From the NCBI RefSeq assembly GCF_014648595.1, contig NZ_BMRK01000011.1, forward strand, positions 89,706 through 153,705: a stretch of 64,000 nt of DNA, written 5' to 3'. This document shows, piece by piece, positions 10,033 to 18,492 of the stretch. Source of the stretch: Nocardioides luteus. Lineage in GTDB: Bacteria > Actinomycetota > Actinomycetes > Propionibacteriales > Nocardioidaceae. The notes under the pieces are model-generated. The model made no database searches, was not told the origin of the DNA, and worked only from the letters and a program-made list of their open reading frames with translations. Within the stretch, counting starts at the first letter, position 1. Every line of letters starts with the position of its first letter. Made by a program: the position numbers and the translations under genes.

Positions 10033-10908
10033 GTGGCAACTTCTGCTCAGTGGGTCCAGGGGGCCCGGCCCCGTACGCTCCCCGCGGCGCTCGCGCCGGT
10101 CATCGCCGGGACGGGGGTGGCCGCGTACGCCGACGGGCTGGTCTGGTGGAAGGCTCTGCTCGCGCTCGTGGTGGCCCTCGCGCTGCAGGTCGCGGTCAAC
10201 TACGCCAACGACTACTCCGACGGCATCCGCGGCACCGACGACGAGCGGGTCGGTCCGCTGCGGCTGACCGGCTCCGGTCTCGCGAAGCCGGCGGCGGTCA
10301 AGCGCGCTGCGTTCATCGCCTTCGGCATCGCCGCCGTGGCTGGCCTCGTGCTGGCGCTGACCTCGGCGTGGTGGCTGATCCTCATCGGCCTCGTCTGCAT
10401 GGTCGCGGCCTGGTACTACACCGGCGGCTCGCACCCCTACGGCTACGCCGGTCTCGGCGAGGTCATGGTCTTCGTCTTCTTCGGGCTGGTCGCGGTCATC
10501 GGCACGACCTTCGTCCAGACGCAGTCGTGGGAGTGGGGCGCGCTGTGGGCCGGCGTCGGCGTCGGCGCGATCACCTCCGCGCTCCTGGTCGCCAACAACC
10601 TCCGCGACATCCCCGGCGACACCGAGTCCGGAAAGATCACCCTCGCCGTACGTCTCGGCGACGCCCGCACGCGCTGGCTCTACGTCGCGCTCGTCGCGGT
10701 CGCCGCGATCGCGGTCGTGCTGGTGGCGCTGACGACCTCGTGGTGGGCGCTGATCGGTCTCGGGTTCATCGCCGTCGCCGCCCAGGGCGTGCGCACCATC
10801 CTCGATCGAGCCAACCTCGGCCCGCGGCTGATCCCGGTCCTCCAGCAGACCGGTCAGGCCACCCTGGTGTGGGGGCTGCTCGTCGGCGTACCTCTGCTCT
10901 TCGTCTGA
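10033..10908 (+). CDS. menA: 1,4-dihydroxy-2-naphthoate polyprenyltransferase
   Basis: MenA is a membrane prenyltransferase that attaches the polyprenyl tail to 1,4-dihydroxy-2-naphthoate in menaquinone synthesis. It belongs to the UbiA superfamily: the first aspartate-rich motif is NYANDYSDGIRGTDD (D60, D63) and the second region is NNLRDIPGDTESGK, within about eight transmembrane segments. I chose the GTG at 10033, giving 291 residues of normal length that start MATSAQWVQGARPRTLP. The longer open frame would translate the upstream palindrome. Confidence 0.94.
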   Translation: MATSAQWVQGARPRTLPAALAPVIAGTGVAAYADGLVWWKALLALVVALALQVAVNYANDYSDGIRGTDDERVGPLRLTGSGLAKPAAVKRAAFIAFGIAAVAGLVLALTSAWWLILIGLVCMVAAWYYTGGSHPYGYAGLGEVMVFVFFGLVAVIGTTFVQTQSWEWGALWAGVGVGAITSALLVANNLRDIPGDTESGKITLAVRLGDARTRWLYVALVAVAAIAVVLVALTTSWWALIGLGFIAVAAQGVRTILDRANLGPRLIPVLQQTGQATLVWGLLVGVPLLFV

Positions 10909-10911
10909 GTC

Positions 10912-11922
10912 TCAGGCTGCCTTCGGCCGGCGGACGCGGAATCGGTCCAGGTCGGAGATGTCGGTGCCGAAGGCGTGGCAGGTGGCCAGGTATTCGCGGC
11001 GCAGGCGTTCTTTGAGATAGCTGCGGTTGCGGCCGAAGAGGTCGTCCCAGCCGACCCGCGACATCCCGAGGTGGAAACCGTGGGCCCAGTCCTGCCTCAC
11101 CTTCTCCTCGGCGAGGATGTCGTCGACGGAGCGGAGCGCGAGACCGCCGTCACCGACCGGCAGGTATTTGGTGCGACCGTCGAACTCGAAGAGGTGACGC
11201 CCGACCCGGAGGTCGAACCGCGCGGTGCGTACGCCGTCGGTGATCTCGAACTGGGTCTCGATGCCGGTCATGCCCAGCTCCTCGAGCACGTCGCGGGTGA
11301 GCGACTCACCGATCGACTCGGCACCAGCGTCGGAGAGCGCGATCGCCTCCTTGACCAGGCGGCGGTTGGGCCAGTGCTGCATGTGATGGAGGACCTCCCA
11401 GAGATCATCGACCGAGACGCCCATCCTGCGTGCGGAGTCCATGGCGACCACGCCGTACGGCCGGCCGTGCTCGCGAGCGATGTCGACCGCCGTGCGGGCC
11501 GGGCCGAGGACATCGAACCCGTTGACTTGCACGACTTGGTCCTCGAGGTAGGGCGCCAGATGATGCTTCACGCCCCACTTGTTGTGTGTGCCGACGACCG
11601 GCTGGCGGGTGACGTGCGTTTCGGGTTTCACCGGCAGGAGGATGCCCATCCCGAGCTCGAGGGCCGCGGTGTCATGGCTCCGCACGAACGGCACAGTGAT
11701 CGCGGCGCAGGCCGCTCGGTCGCGGAGACGTCGCCGGTCCGAGAGGAGGGTCACGCTCTCGACGTAGGCGCGTTCGGCATAGACCCCGCGGCGTACGACC
11801 ACCCACTCGCGACTCGCGACCTGACGGTGGATCGCCTCGAGGTCGAGGCCCGTCGCGAGCGCCTGCCTGCGGGTGATCAGCCCGTGGTTGGCCGACATGA
11901 TCGCCTGGATCCGAGGGTTCAT
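10912..11922 (-). CDS. AbiEi-like antitoxin-domain protein with nuclease-like C-terminus
   Basis: The N-terminus (residues about 1-60, HGLITRRQALATGLDLEAIHRQV...REWVVVRRGVY) is the winged-helix domain of AbiEi-type type IV antitoxins. The C-terminal third has ESIGESLTRDVLEELG, then RFDLRVGRHLFEFDGRTKY, a D-x(n)-E-x-DG-x-x-K pattern like the PD-(D/E)XK or DUF559 fold. No AbiEii nucleotidyltransferase toxin lies next to it. Such solitary two-domain proteins are common in actinobacteria and their function is unknown. It converges on menA with three bases between the stops. Confidence 0.8.
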   Translation of the reverse strand: MNPRIQAIMSANHGLITRRQALATGLDLEAIHRQVASREWVVVRRGVYAERAYVESVTLLSDRRRLRDRAACAAITVPFVRSHDTAALELGMGILLPVKPETHVTRQPVVGTHNKWGVKHHLAPYLEDQVVQVNGFDVLGPARTAVDIAREHGRPYGVVAMDSARRMGVSVDDLWEVLHHMQHWPNRRLVKEAIALSDAGAESIGESLTRDVLEELGMTGIETQFEITDGVRTARFDLRVGRHLFEFDGRTKYLPVGDGGLALRSVDDILAEEKVRQDWAHGFHLGMSRVGWDDLFGRNRSYLKERLRREYLATCHAFGTDISDLDRFRVRRPKAA

Positions 11923-12042
11923 GGCACCAGCCTGCTGGCGAGCTCCGACACGTACTGAGCGATTTCGCAGGGGCTGTGGACAACTGCTGATCGAGCTGGG
12001 GCTGTGGATGGTGAGTGGCCCGGGGCGGGGGCTCGGGGACGG

Positions 12043-12111
12043 GTAACACGTTGTTCGTAGGACTATCCGGTCGTTCTGATAGGGCGAGTAGTCCTACGAA
12101 CGACGTGTTAC
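12043..12111 (-). repeat. 69-bp palindromic repeat, copy 2 (inverted relative to copy 1)
   Basis: This copy has the same length and outer arms as copy 1, but the asymmetric centre is reversed: its reverse complement differs from copy 1 at only a few bases. It lies between the AbiEi-like gene and the MFS gene, so copies 1 and 2 form an inverted pair around menA and the AbiEi-like gene. Confidence 0.92.
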
Positions 12112-12167
12112 ACGGGGAACGGCAGCCCGCGCGGAGCAGCCCGACGCAGAGCGGCCCGCGCCGCCGC

Positions 12168-13457
12168 TCAGACAGCCGCACCCACTGGCTGCGCCCGACG
12201 AGCCAGATAGCGCTCCGCAGCACGAGCAGAGGGATGTACGCCGACGGCGGCGGCGACGATGACCGCCGCGATGATCGCCCACCCGAGATGACCCAGCTCC
12301 ATGGCGAGGAAGGTGTAGGCGGCGGGGGCCCAGACGGTGCCGAGGGTGTAGCCGACCTGGGCGGCTCCCTGGTAGTCGCCGCGGTGCTCGGGGTCGGAGA
12401 GGTCGGCGACGAGGCCCCACTCGCCGGCGGACTGGAAGAGCTCGGCGCCGGTGACGGTCACGTGGCCGAGCCAGACCAGCGCGATGGTGAGCAGGCCGAC
12501 GGTGTCGTGGGTGACCGCGATGATGGCGCACGAGGCCAGGAAGCAGACCGCGCCACGACGCTGCGCCTTGAGCGAGGTGGTCACGTCGGTCACCCCGCGA
12601 GCGGCGATCACCTGCAGGCCGACGGCCATCACCGTGTTCGTGCCGAACAGCCACGCCAGCAGCACCCGCGGCGCGTCGGTCTCCTGCACCAGCCACAGCG
12701 GGATGACCACGTTGAGCAGCACCTGGTGGGTGCCCAGAACGCCGTCGAAGAACGTCGTGGCCAGGAACGCGCGGTTGCGCAGGGCGCCGAGGCGGTCGCG
12801 TACGACCTGGGCGATCTCCGTGGTGGGCGCCGGGGTGGAGAGGCGGGGGAGGCGCGAGATCCAGAAGGCGTTGACCAGCAGCACCACCGCGGTCATCACC
12901 GGGACCGCCTTGATCAGGGTGTTGGAGTCGGCCGCCAGCGCGAGACCGCTGGCGAGGGCGCCGAGCGTGTAGCCGACGTTGCGGGCCGCGCGCATGTAGG
13001 CGAAGCCGCGCACCCGGGTGGCCGCGGGGAAGACCGAGATCCGGTACGCGTCGCGGCCCGACTTCTGCCAGGACGAGGCGAGCGCGAGGAGCACCTCGAC
13101 GGCGACGTACGCCGCGAAGTTGCCGACCAGGACCCAGGCACCGAAGAGCAGCGCCTGGAGCACGGCACCGGCGATCCAGCTGAACCGTGTGCCGAGACGA
13201 TCCGCGAGTCGGCCCAGGGGGACGGCGAACAAGAAGGTTGCGACGCCCGCGATCGTGAGACCGAGGCCGACCTGTGCGGCGGAGAGCCCGACGATCTGAG
13301 TGAAGAAGACCGCCGAACCGGTGAGAAAGGTGCCTTCGGCGAAGGCCGACAGCACCGACTGGTACGACATCGCCCGGATGAGCGGGTCGTCAGAGAGGAT
13401 CGTGTCCCTCCACCGGATGAAGCGAGGGGACATGTCGACTCCAGACTGTCTTGACAT
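12168..13457 (-). CDS. MFS transporter
   Basis: The 429-residue protein has about twelve hydrophobic segments. The loop between helices 2 and 3 reads PLGRLADRLGTRFS, close to the major facilitator GxLaDrxGrr motif. The substrate is unknown; drug or metabolite efflux is the usual role. The ATG at 13457 is the first start, and an internal ATG nine residues on (MSPRF) is possible. The gene is transcribed away from the secretion-like locus. Confidence 0.88.
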   Translation of the reverse strand: MSRQSGVDMSPRFIRWRDTILSDDPLIRAMSYQSVLSAFAEGTFLTGSAVFFTQIVGLSAAQVGLGLTIAGVATFLFAVPLGRLADRLGTRFSWIAGAVLQALLFGAWVLVGNFAAYVAVEVLLALASSWQKSGRDAYRISVFPAATRVRGFAYMRAARNVGYTLGALASGLALAADSNTLIKAVPVMTAVVLLVNAFWISRLPRLSTPAPTTEIAQVVRDRLGALRNRAFLATTFFDGVLGTHQVLLNVVIPLWLVQETDAPRVLLAWLFGTNTVMAVGLQVIAARGVTDVTTSLKAQRRGAVCFLASCAIIAVTHDTVGLLTIALVWLGHVTVTGAELFQSAGEWGLVADLSDPEHRGDYQGAAQVGYTLGTVWAPAAYTFLAMELGHLGWAIIAAVIVAAAVGVHPSARAAERYLARRAQPVGAAV

Positions 13458-13592
13458 CGAGACAACCGCAGTCTCGTCACTGCGATCGCGAGCGTCAAAC
13501 AGTTATCTGCTGCTCAGTCCCCATACCGGGCAGCGAAGAAAAGGAGCCCATCGCGCCGACGCACGTGCGTCGACGTCGTCATGCTGCCGAGG

Positions 13593-13766
13593 TCAGCGGG
13601 TGGAGCCCTCGATGGTGCCGATCACGCCGCCGAAGACGTCGGTGGTGACGCCCCAGATGCCGCCGGCGATGGCCGAAACCGTGTTGGTGAGTCCCTGCGG
13701 ATCGGTGAACAGCCAGAACCCGACGAACAGTACGCCGATGACGATGAAGATCTTCTTCTTGTCCAT
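13593..13766 (-). CDS. Small single-span membrane protein
   Basis: The 57-residue product starts MDKKKIFIVIGVLFVGFWLF, a lysine-rich N-terminus running into one transmembrane helix, followed by a Gly/Thr/Val-rich tail. The open frame is longer, but the ATG used here has a good GGGAGGA ribosome site about ten bases upstream. It faces away from the 88-residue membrane protein of the secretion-like locus across 482 bases and may be functionally linked to it. I do not recognise a family. Confidence 0.6.
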   Translation of the reverse strand: MDKKKIFIVIGVLFVGFWLFTDPQGLTNTVSAIAGGIWGVTTDVFGGVIGTIEGSTR

Positions 13767-14248
13767 GTGAGCTCGTCCTCCCGAGAAATCCGATTGAATG
13801 AAAGGTAAATTCGTGAAACCGGACGCAAGCGCGCGAAATTCGCGAGGATGCACCGGGATATAGGTTCCCCGAAGTTAGCCTTCCCTCGCAAGAATACGGC
13901 CAAGTAGCCCACTGAGCGGGACAGGCGTGCGCCGGGCGGTCGTTCGGCGCCCTGGTGGGTGCTATGACAACTGTGTCAGGAGGTCGCCGCGGAAGGCCGG
14001 AAACCGCGAGTCGGAGCCGTGTCGTCAGATGGAACGAGGTGCGTTGTGGCGGTCTGGGGACTACCCTCGTCTCATATGGCGGTGGCGTTTGTCCAGAATG
14101 CCGACGTCCGGGAGTTTGCGTCAGCGCGCGGGAGGGGCGAGACGCCTCCACCCGCCGGTGCCGCATGGGGCTGCGCCGGGCGGGACAACCGAATAACTTC
14201 CGGACGCATCCGGCAACCACACCTCACCTCGGGAAAGGGAGCAGAACA
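13767..14248. other. Divergent intergenic region before the secretion-like locus
   Basis: These 482 bases separate two divergent small membrane protein genes. The left 120 bases are unusually AT-rich for this genome and probably carry the leftward promoter; they include the near-palindrome CGCGAAATTCGCG. A 14-bp inverted repeat, TGACA-N4-TGTCA, lies at 13965-13978 and could be a regulator site. Short frames on the right half look like composition artefacts. No known RNA family was recognised. Confidence 0.5.
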
Positions 14249-14515
14249 ATGGCACCGCACCAGTTGATTCAAAGTACGACGCAGGCCGCCGAATATGGCA
14301 CCGGTGGCCTGGCCGAGTGGATCACCGACAACATCATCACGCTCGTCGTCCTGATCCTGGGCGTCACTGTCCTGTGGGCTGCCCGCAGCGGCAACATCTC
14401 CAAGGCCGTCACGATCGTCGGCGGCCTGATCATCGGGCTGGGCGTCCTCGGCCTGGCCGTGGGCAACAACGCCACGGATCTCGGTCAGTGGATGGCTGGT
14501 CTCTTCAAGGGGTGA
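14249..14515 (+). CDS. Small two-span membrane protein, VirB2/pilin-like
   Basis: The 88-residue protein has a short polar N-terminus (to about residue 25) and two hydrophobic helices separated by the basic loop AARSGNISKA. That size and topology match VirB2/TrbC-type pilin subunits, and it stands first in a gene row that includes a VirB4-like ATPase. There is no convincing sequence motif, so pilin is an inference from position and shape. The ATG has a good GGGAAAGGGAG ribosome site; the longer open frame upstream has no support. Confidence 0.6.
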   Translation: MAPHQLIQSTTQAAEYGTGGLAEWITDNIITLVVLILGVTVLWAARSGNISKAVTIVGGLIIGLGVLGLAVGNNATDLGQWMAGLFKG

Positions 14516-14554
14516 ACCCGGTCCCGTTAGCTACCCAGGGAGGGATTCTCGGGG

Positions 14555-15772
14555 ATGAGGCTGCCTGACGACGACGAGCTGTACGAGGTCGACCAGACCT
14601 ATCTCGGTCCCCCTCGTCGCTACATCGGGGAGATGCGTTATCGCACCATCTTCCTCTTCTTGGTCATCGCACCGCTGACGCTTGTGCTGCTCCGCAAGCT
14701 CGGCATGCCGGTGACGCTCCTCAGCATGGGACTGTGGCTGATCGGCGCCTCCTACCTCTCGATGAAGGCCTCCGACTACATCAGCTCGGAGAGCTCGGCC
14801 GGCGCCTGGCTGATGACCTTCTGGCACGAGCTGACCACGCCACGCGTGGAGACCGGCGTGCAGTACGCCGGTGGTGCGGCCGTCGCGTTCCGGCACGTCA
14901 CCAGCCCCCGAGGTGGCTGGGCGAAGGCCATGCGCCGTCCCGGCCGCCGGTTCGCGCAGCCGCCGGGCGCAACCCCCGAGCCGCGGGTGCTGAAGGCGAC
15001 CGTCGTCTCCTCGACCCCGACCGCCCAGAGCCAGACGGTGCGCGGCAAGGCCGCCCCGGTTCGGCCCGTGATCGAGGCCAAGGTGGTCGAGGAGCCGCTC
15101 CCGGCCTTCCCCGAGCCCCAGCCGGCACCCCAGGCGTCCGTACGCCAGCAGCCGGTCGGTCGCACGCGCCCTGCCAAGGGTGGCTGGTCGAGCCGTCCGG
15201 CTCCGTCGCCGCGCGAGCCCCGCGACGTACCGTGGAAGGGCGGTGCGCCCTGGCAGGCCCGCCAGGAGAGCCAGCAGCCTGCGGCTGCCTCGGAGTCGAC
15301 AGCACAGTCGACGCCGCCGCCTCCGCCCGCGGTGCAGCCGGCCACGCCGAGCACCCCGCCGCCGCCTCCGCCGCCCCAGGCGGCCGAGCCGGCCCCGGTG
15401 ACGCAGACTCCCGCGCCGGAGCCCCGAGAACCCCAACCCCGAGAACCCCAACCCCGAGAGCCCGAGCCCCGAGAGCCCGAACCCGCGCCGACCCTCGAGC
15501 CGAAGGTCGCGCGCCTGCCGCTCTCCCACGCGGTGCGCCCGGCCGTGGTGATCGCGCCGGAGCCGGGACTCGACCACTTCGACGACACCGACGGTCTCGA
15601 CGCGTTCGACGATGCTCCCTCGGGTTCCACCCGCCCCAGAGAGAATCCCGATGACTGGGCGACGGCTGACAGCGGCGTGCAGACCGTGGACGATGGCCAC
15701 TGGCGCCACCACGGCGGCGACCGACCCCACGACGCACCGAACGATGCACCCGACGACGGAGGAACCGCATGA
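14555..15772 (+). CDS. Membrane protein with Pro-rich tail, VirB3/TcpE-like
   Basis: The first 80 residues hold a hydrophilic leader and two close transmembrane helices (YRTIFLFLVIAPLTLVLL and VTLLSMGLWLIGASYL). This resembles VirB3/TcpE/PrgI-type proteins that sit beside the VirB4 ATPase in conjugation systems. From about residue 130 on, the protein is a disordered Pro/Glu/Ala-rich cytoplasmic tail that includes four five-residue repeats (REPQP/REPEP, residues 291-310). It ends overlapping the ATPase start by four bases, so the two are probably made together. The specific VirB3/TcpE assignment is an inference. Confidence 0.55.
   Translation: MRLPDDDELYEVDQTYLGPPRRYIGEMRYRTIFLFLVIAPLTLVLLRKLGMPVTLLSMGLWLIGASYLSMKASDYISSESSAGAWLMTFWHELTTPRVETGVQYAGGAAVAFRHVTSPRGGWAKAMRRPGRRFAQPPGATPEPRVLKATVVSSTPTAQSQTVRGKAAPVRPVIEAKVVEEPLPAFPEPQPAPQASVRQQPVGRTRPAKGGWSSRPAPSPREPRDVPWKGGAPWQARQESQQPAAASESTAQSTPPPPPAVQPATPSTPPPPPPPQAAEPAPVTQTPAPEPREPQPREPQPREPEPREPEPAPTLEPKVARLPLSHAVRPAVVIAPEPGLDHFDDTDGLDAFDDAPSGSTRPRENPDDWATADSGVQTVDDGHWRHHGGDRPHDAPNDAPDDGGTA
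15425..15484 (+). repeat. 15-bp coding tandem repeat (REPQP/REPEP x4)
   Basis: Four in-frame 15-base units encode REPQP, REPQP, REPEP, REPEP in the proline-rich tail. Unit number probably varies between strains by slippage without breaking the frame. Confidence 0.85.
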
Positions 15773-18492
15773 GGCGGCCGCGAACGGAGCGGGCCTACGG
15801 GCCCGGCTTCGAGAAGCCCAAGCCGGGACGCAAGCGCGTCTTCGGCCGGGGCGGCGACGACTCGAAGGGCGCGCGTGAGCCCAGAGGGGACATGTGGGCC
15901 CTCGAGGAGGTGCGCGGTCACCTCACCTTCACCAACGACCGCATCATCGCCTGGTACCTCGCCGAGCCCCAAACCTGGTCGTTCCGTGCCCACTCCGACC
16001 TCGAGGCGCTGATCACCGACCAGGCCAGCCAGCTGGCCGACCTCGTCGGCAACACCGTCCACGGTCGGGTCACCACCCGCCCCTATCCCGTACGCCACTG
16101 GGCGCACGCCGCGTTCGCCAACGCCCCCGACCCGCAGCCCGGGTTCGAGGAGATGATGGCGCGCAACCAGGCCCACATGGCCGCCCACAGCCAGGCCGAC
16201 AAGCTGGTCTACTACGGCGTCGACCTCGGCCGACGCGATGCGACGGTGCGTACCCTTGCGAAGTTCTCCGCCGGTGCCGCCGAGCGCGAGATGGCGGCGA
16301 TCAGCGAGCGCCTCGACACGGTCAACCGGGTGATGTCACGGCCGGGCTTCTCGGCGCGGCCCGCGGTCGGCCACGACATGGAGTGGATGATCGCCCGCTC
16401 GCTCTCCCTGGGCGCCAAGATCCCGGTGCCCGAGCCGGGGGAGGCCCAGCAGAACTTCCTCGACACCGACGACATGGCCGAGTGGTTCGAGTCGGTGGCC
16501 TGGTCGGCCGAGCCGCTGGCGCCGACCGTGCAGGTCACCAGCAGCGTCGGTGGCCGCCAGGAGACCAACCACGTCTGCGTGCTCACCGTCTCCCGGGTCG
16601 GCGACATCGAGGTCCCCGAGACCCATGCACCGTGGATGGCGAAGACCGACGCGCTCGGCTTCCCGGTCGAGTGGTCCTTCCGGGTCGAGCCTCGCTCGCC
16701 GGAGGACGTGTCCCGAGAGATGGCGAGCCTCACCCGCCGTATCGACGGCCAGGTCAGCCACTGGTCCGAAGACCACGGCAAGCGTCCGCCGAAGCAGCTC
16801 TCCCGCCAGGCCGGCCGCGCCGCCGACGTGGAGGACGAGATGCGCTCGGAGTTCACCGGCCTCTCGACCCGCACCCGCGGCTGGTACCGCATCGCCGTCA
16901 CCGGCCGCACCGAGGCGGAGGCGCTCGACAAGGCCCAGAAGGTCGTCGACCTCTACCGGCCGCAGATCAAGATCACCCGCCAGCTGGGGCAGTACCACCT
17001 GGCCCGCGAGTTCGTCCCGGGCGAGCCGCTCGCGAGCACCGCCCACGCCCGCAAGTTCCCGGTCCTCAAGGTCGCTGCCGGTCTGCCCGCGGTCACCGCG
17101 GAGGTCGGCGACAAGCGCGGCTTCTACCTCGGCGAGACCTCGGCGATGGCCTCGCGCGCGGTGCTGATGGACCCGTGGTACCTCACCGAGGTCATGGAGC
17201 AGGCCGGTCTGATCCCGCTGGTCGGCACGCCCGGCTCCGGTAAGTCGACCCTGATGGGCGTCATCATCTACATGTCGATCCTCTCCGGCATCCACGGCGT
17301 GGCCATGGACCCGGCGGGCCGGCTGCAGCGACTGATGACGCTCCCGGAGATCGGCGGCGGGATCTTCAACGGCCACCAGGTTCCCGCGCGCGCCCGCAGC
17401 GTCGACGTCCTGGGCGGCCGTCCGGGCTCGCTCTCGCCGTACGCGGTCGTCCCCGACCCCAACCCCGAGCTGATCCGGGCAGAGGCGATGTCGGACCACG
17501 AGTTCGCCGAGCGGCTCCACCGGGAGCGGTCGGCCGCCGTCCAGCAGCGCCGCGACCTCACGGTCTCCGTGCTCCGCTCGTGCCTGCCGGTCGGGCTGGC
17601 CAACAACGAGGAGGTGCTCAAGCGCATCCGTGCCCGCGTGATGGAGGCGCAGGCCGACCGTGGCGCGGACACCTCGACGATCGTGAAGATGCTCTTCGAG
17701 GGCGGCAACGGCGACCACGAGATCGCCCGCGAGCTCGCCGCCGCCCGCGAGCGCGAGCTCGGCCGCCTCTTCTTCGGCAACGACTTCCTCCAGTCCGACG
17801 AGGAGCTGAAGGGCACGCCGTTCACCTTCTACAACCTCAAGGGTCTCAACACCCCGCCCGAGCACGTGCCGCGCGAGGAGTGGAGCGCCGAGGAGCAGAT
17901 GGCGCGCCCGATCATGACCCTCGCGGCCTGGTCGGCCCTTCACCTGATCTACCGGAGCGACCCCAACGAGCGGAAGCTGTTCGCGCTCGACGAGGCCCAC
18001 GAGGTCACCCAGGCCTCCGGCGGCACCGGCCGCGCGCTGGTGCACAAGCTCTCCAGCGACTCCCGCAAGAACAACTGCGCCGCGCTGGTCTCCACCCAGA
18101 ACGCCTCCGCGATCCTGGGCTCCGACATCAACAACTTCGTCGGCGCAGCCTTCGTGGGACGTACGCAGGACGAGAACGCCCAGCGCGACGCGCTCAAGCT
18201 GCTCGGCAAGCCCGAGGGCCTGGGTTACGAGTCGATCCTGGCGCGCCTCTCGCCGCGCACGCGGCGCGGTGACGAGCAGCTCGGCTTCCGTGAGTTCATC
18301 TACCGCGACGGTCTCGGCGGCGACACCGGCCACGGCGGCATGGAGATCATCAAGGTCACCCTCAACCACCACCCCGGTCTGCAGGAGGCCCTCAACACCA
18401 CCGCCGACCCGACCCGCCGCGTCAACCGGGCCATCGGCGGCGACCCGGCCGACCTCTCCGCGAGCGAGCTCTCCGGGGACGGGATCGGCTGA
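15769..18492 (+). CDS. VirB4/TraC-like conjugation ATPase
   Basis: This 907-residue cytoplasmic or membrane-associated ATPase should energise the secretion-like apparatus. It has an N-terminal, VirB4-type substrate or membrane-docking half and a C-terminal P-loop domain. Walker A is GTPGSGKST (residues 486-494) and Walker B is LFALDEAHE with D741 and E742. The later SSDSRKNNCAALVSTQNAS and AAFVGRTQD stretches match the sensor and arginine-finger regions of VirB4/TraC proteins. It is coupled to both neighbours by overlapping stop and start codons. A VirD4-type coupling role is less likely because the N-terminus lacks transmembrane helices. Confidence 0.85.
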   Translation: MRRPRTERAYGPGFEKPKPGRKRVFGRGGDDSKGAREPRGDMWALEEVRGHLTFTNDRIIAWYLAEPQTWSFRAHSDLEALITDQASQLADLVGNTVHGRVTTRPYPVRHWAHAAFANAPDPQPGFEEMMARNQAHMAAHSQADKLVYYGVDLGRRDATVRTLAKFSAGAAEREMAAISERLDTVNRVMSRPGFSARPAVGHDMEWMIARSLSLGAKIPVPEPGEAQQNFLDTDDMAEWFESVAWSAEPLAPTVQVTSSVGGRQETNHVCVLTVSRVGDIEVPETHAPWMAKTDALGFPVEWSFRVEPRSPEDVSREMASLTRRIDGQVSHWSEDHGKRPPKQLSRQAGRAADVEDEMRSEFTGLSTRTRGWYRIAVTGRTEAEALDKAQKVVDLYRPQIKITRQLGQYHLAREFVPGEPLASTAHARKFPVLKVAAGLPAVTAEVGDKRGFYLGETSAMASRAVLMDPWYLTEVMEQAGLIPLVGTPGSGKSTLMGVIIYMSILSGIHGVAMDPAGRLQRLMTLPEIGGGIFNGHQVPARARSVDVLGGRPGSLSPYAVVPDPNPELIRAEAMSDHEFAERLHRERSAAVQQRRDLTVSVLRSCLPVGLANNEEVLKRIRARVMEAQADRGADTSTIVKMLFEGGNGDHEIARELAAARERELGRLFFGNDFLQSDEELKGTPFTFYNLKGLNTPPEHVPREEWSAEEQMARPIMTLAAWSALHLIYRSDPNERKLFALDEAHEVTQASGGTGRALVHKLSSDSRKNNCAALVSTQNASAILGSDINNFVGAAFVGRTQDENAQRDALKLLGKPEGLGYESILARLSPRTRRGDEQLGFREFIYRDGLGGDTGHGGMEIIKVTLNHHPGLQEALNTTADPTRRVNRAIGGDPADLSASELSGDGIG

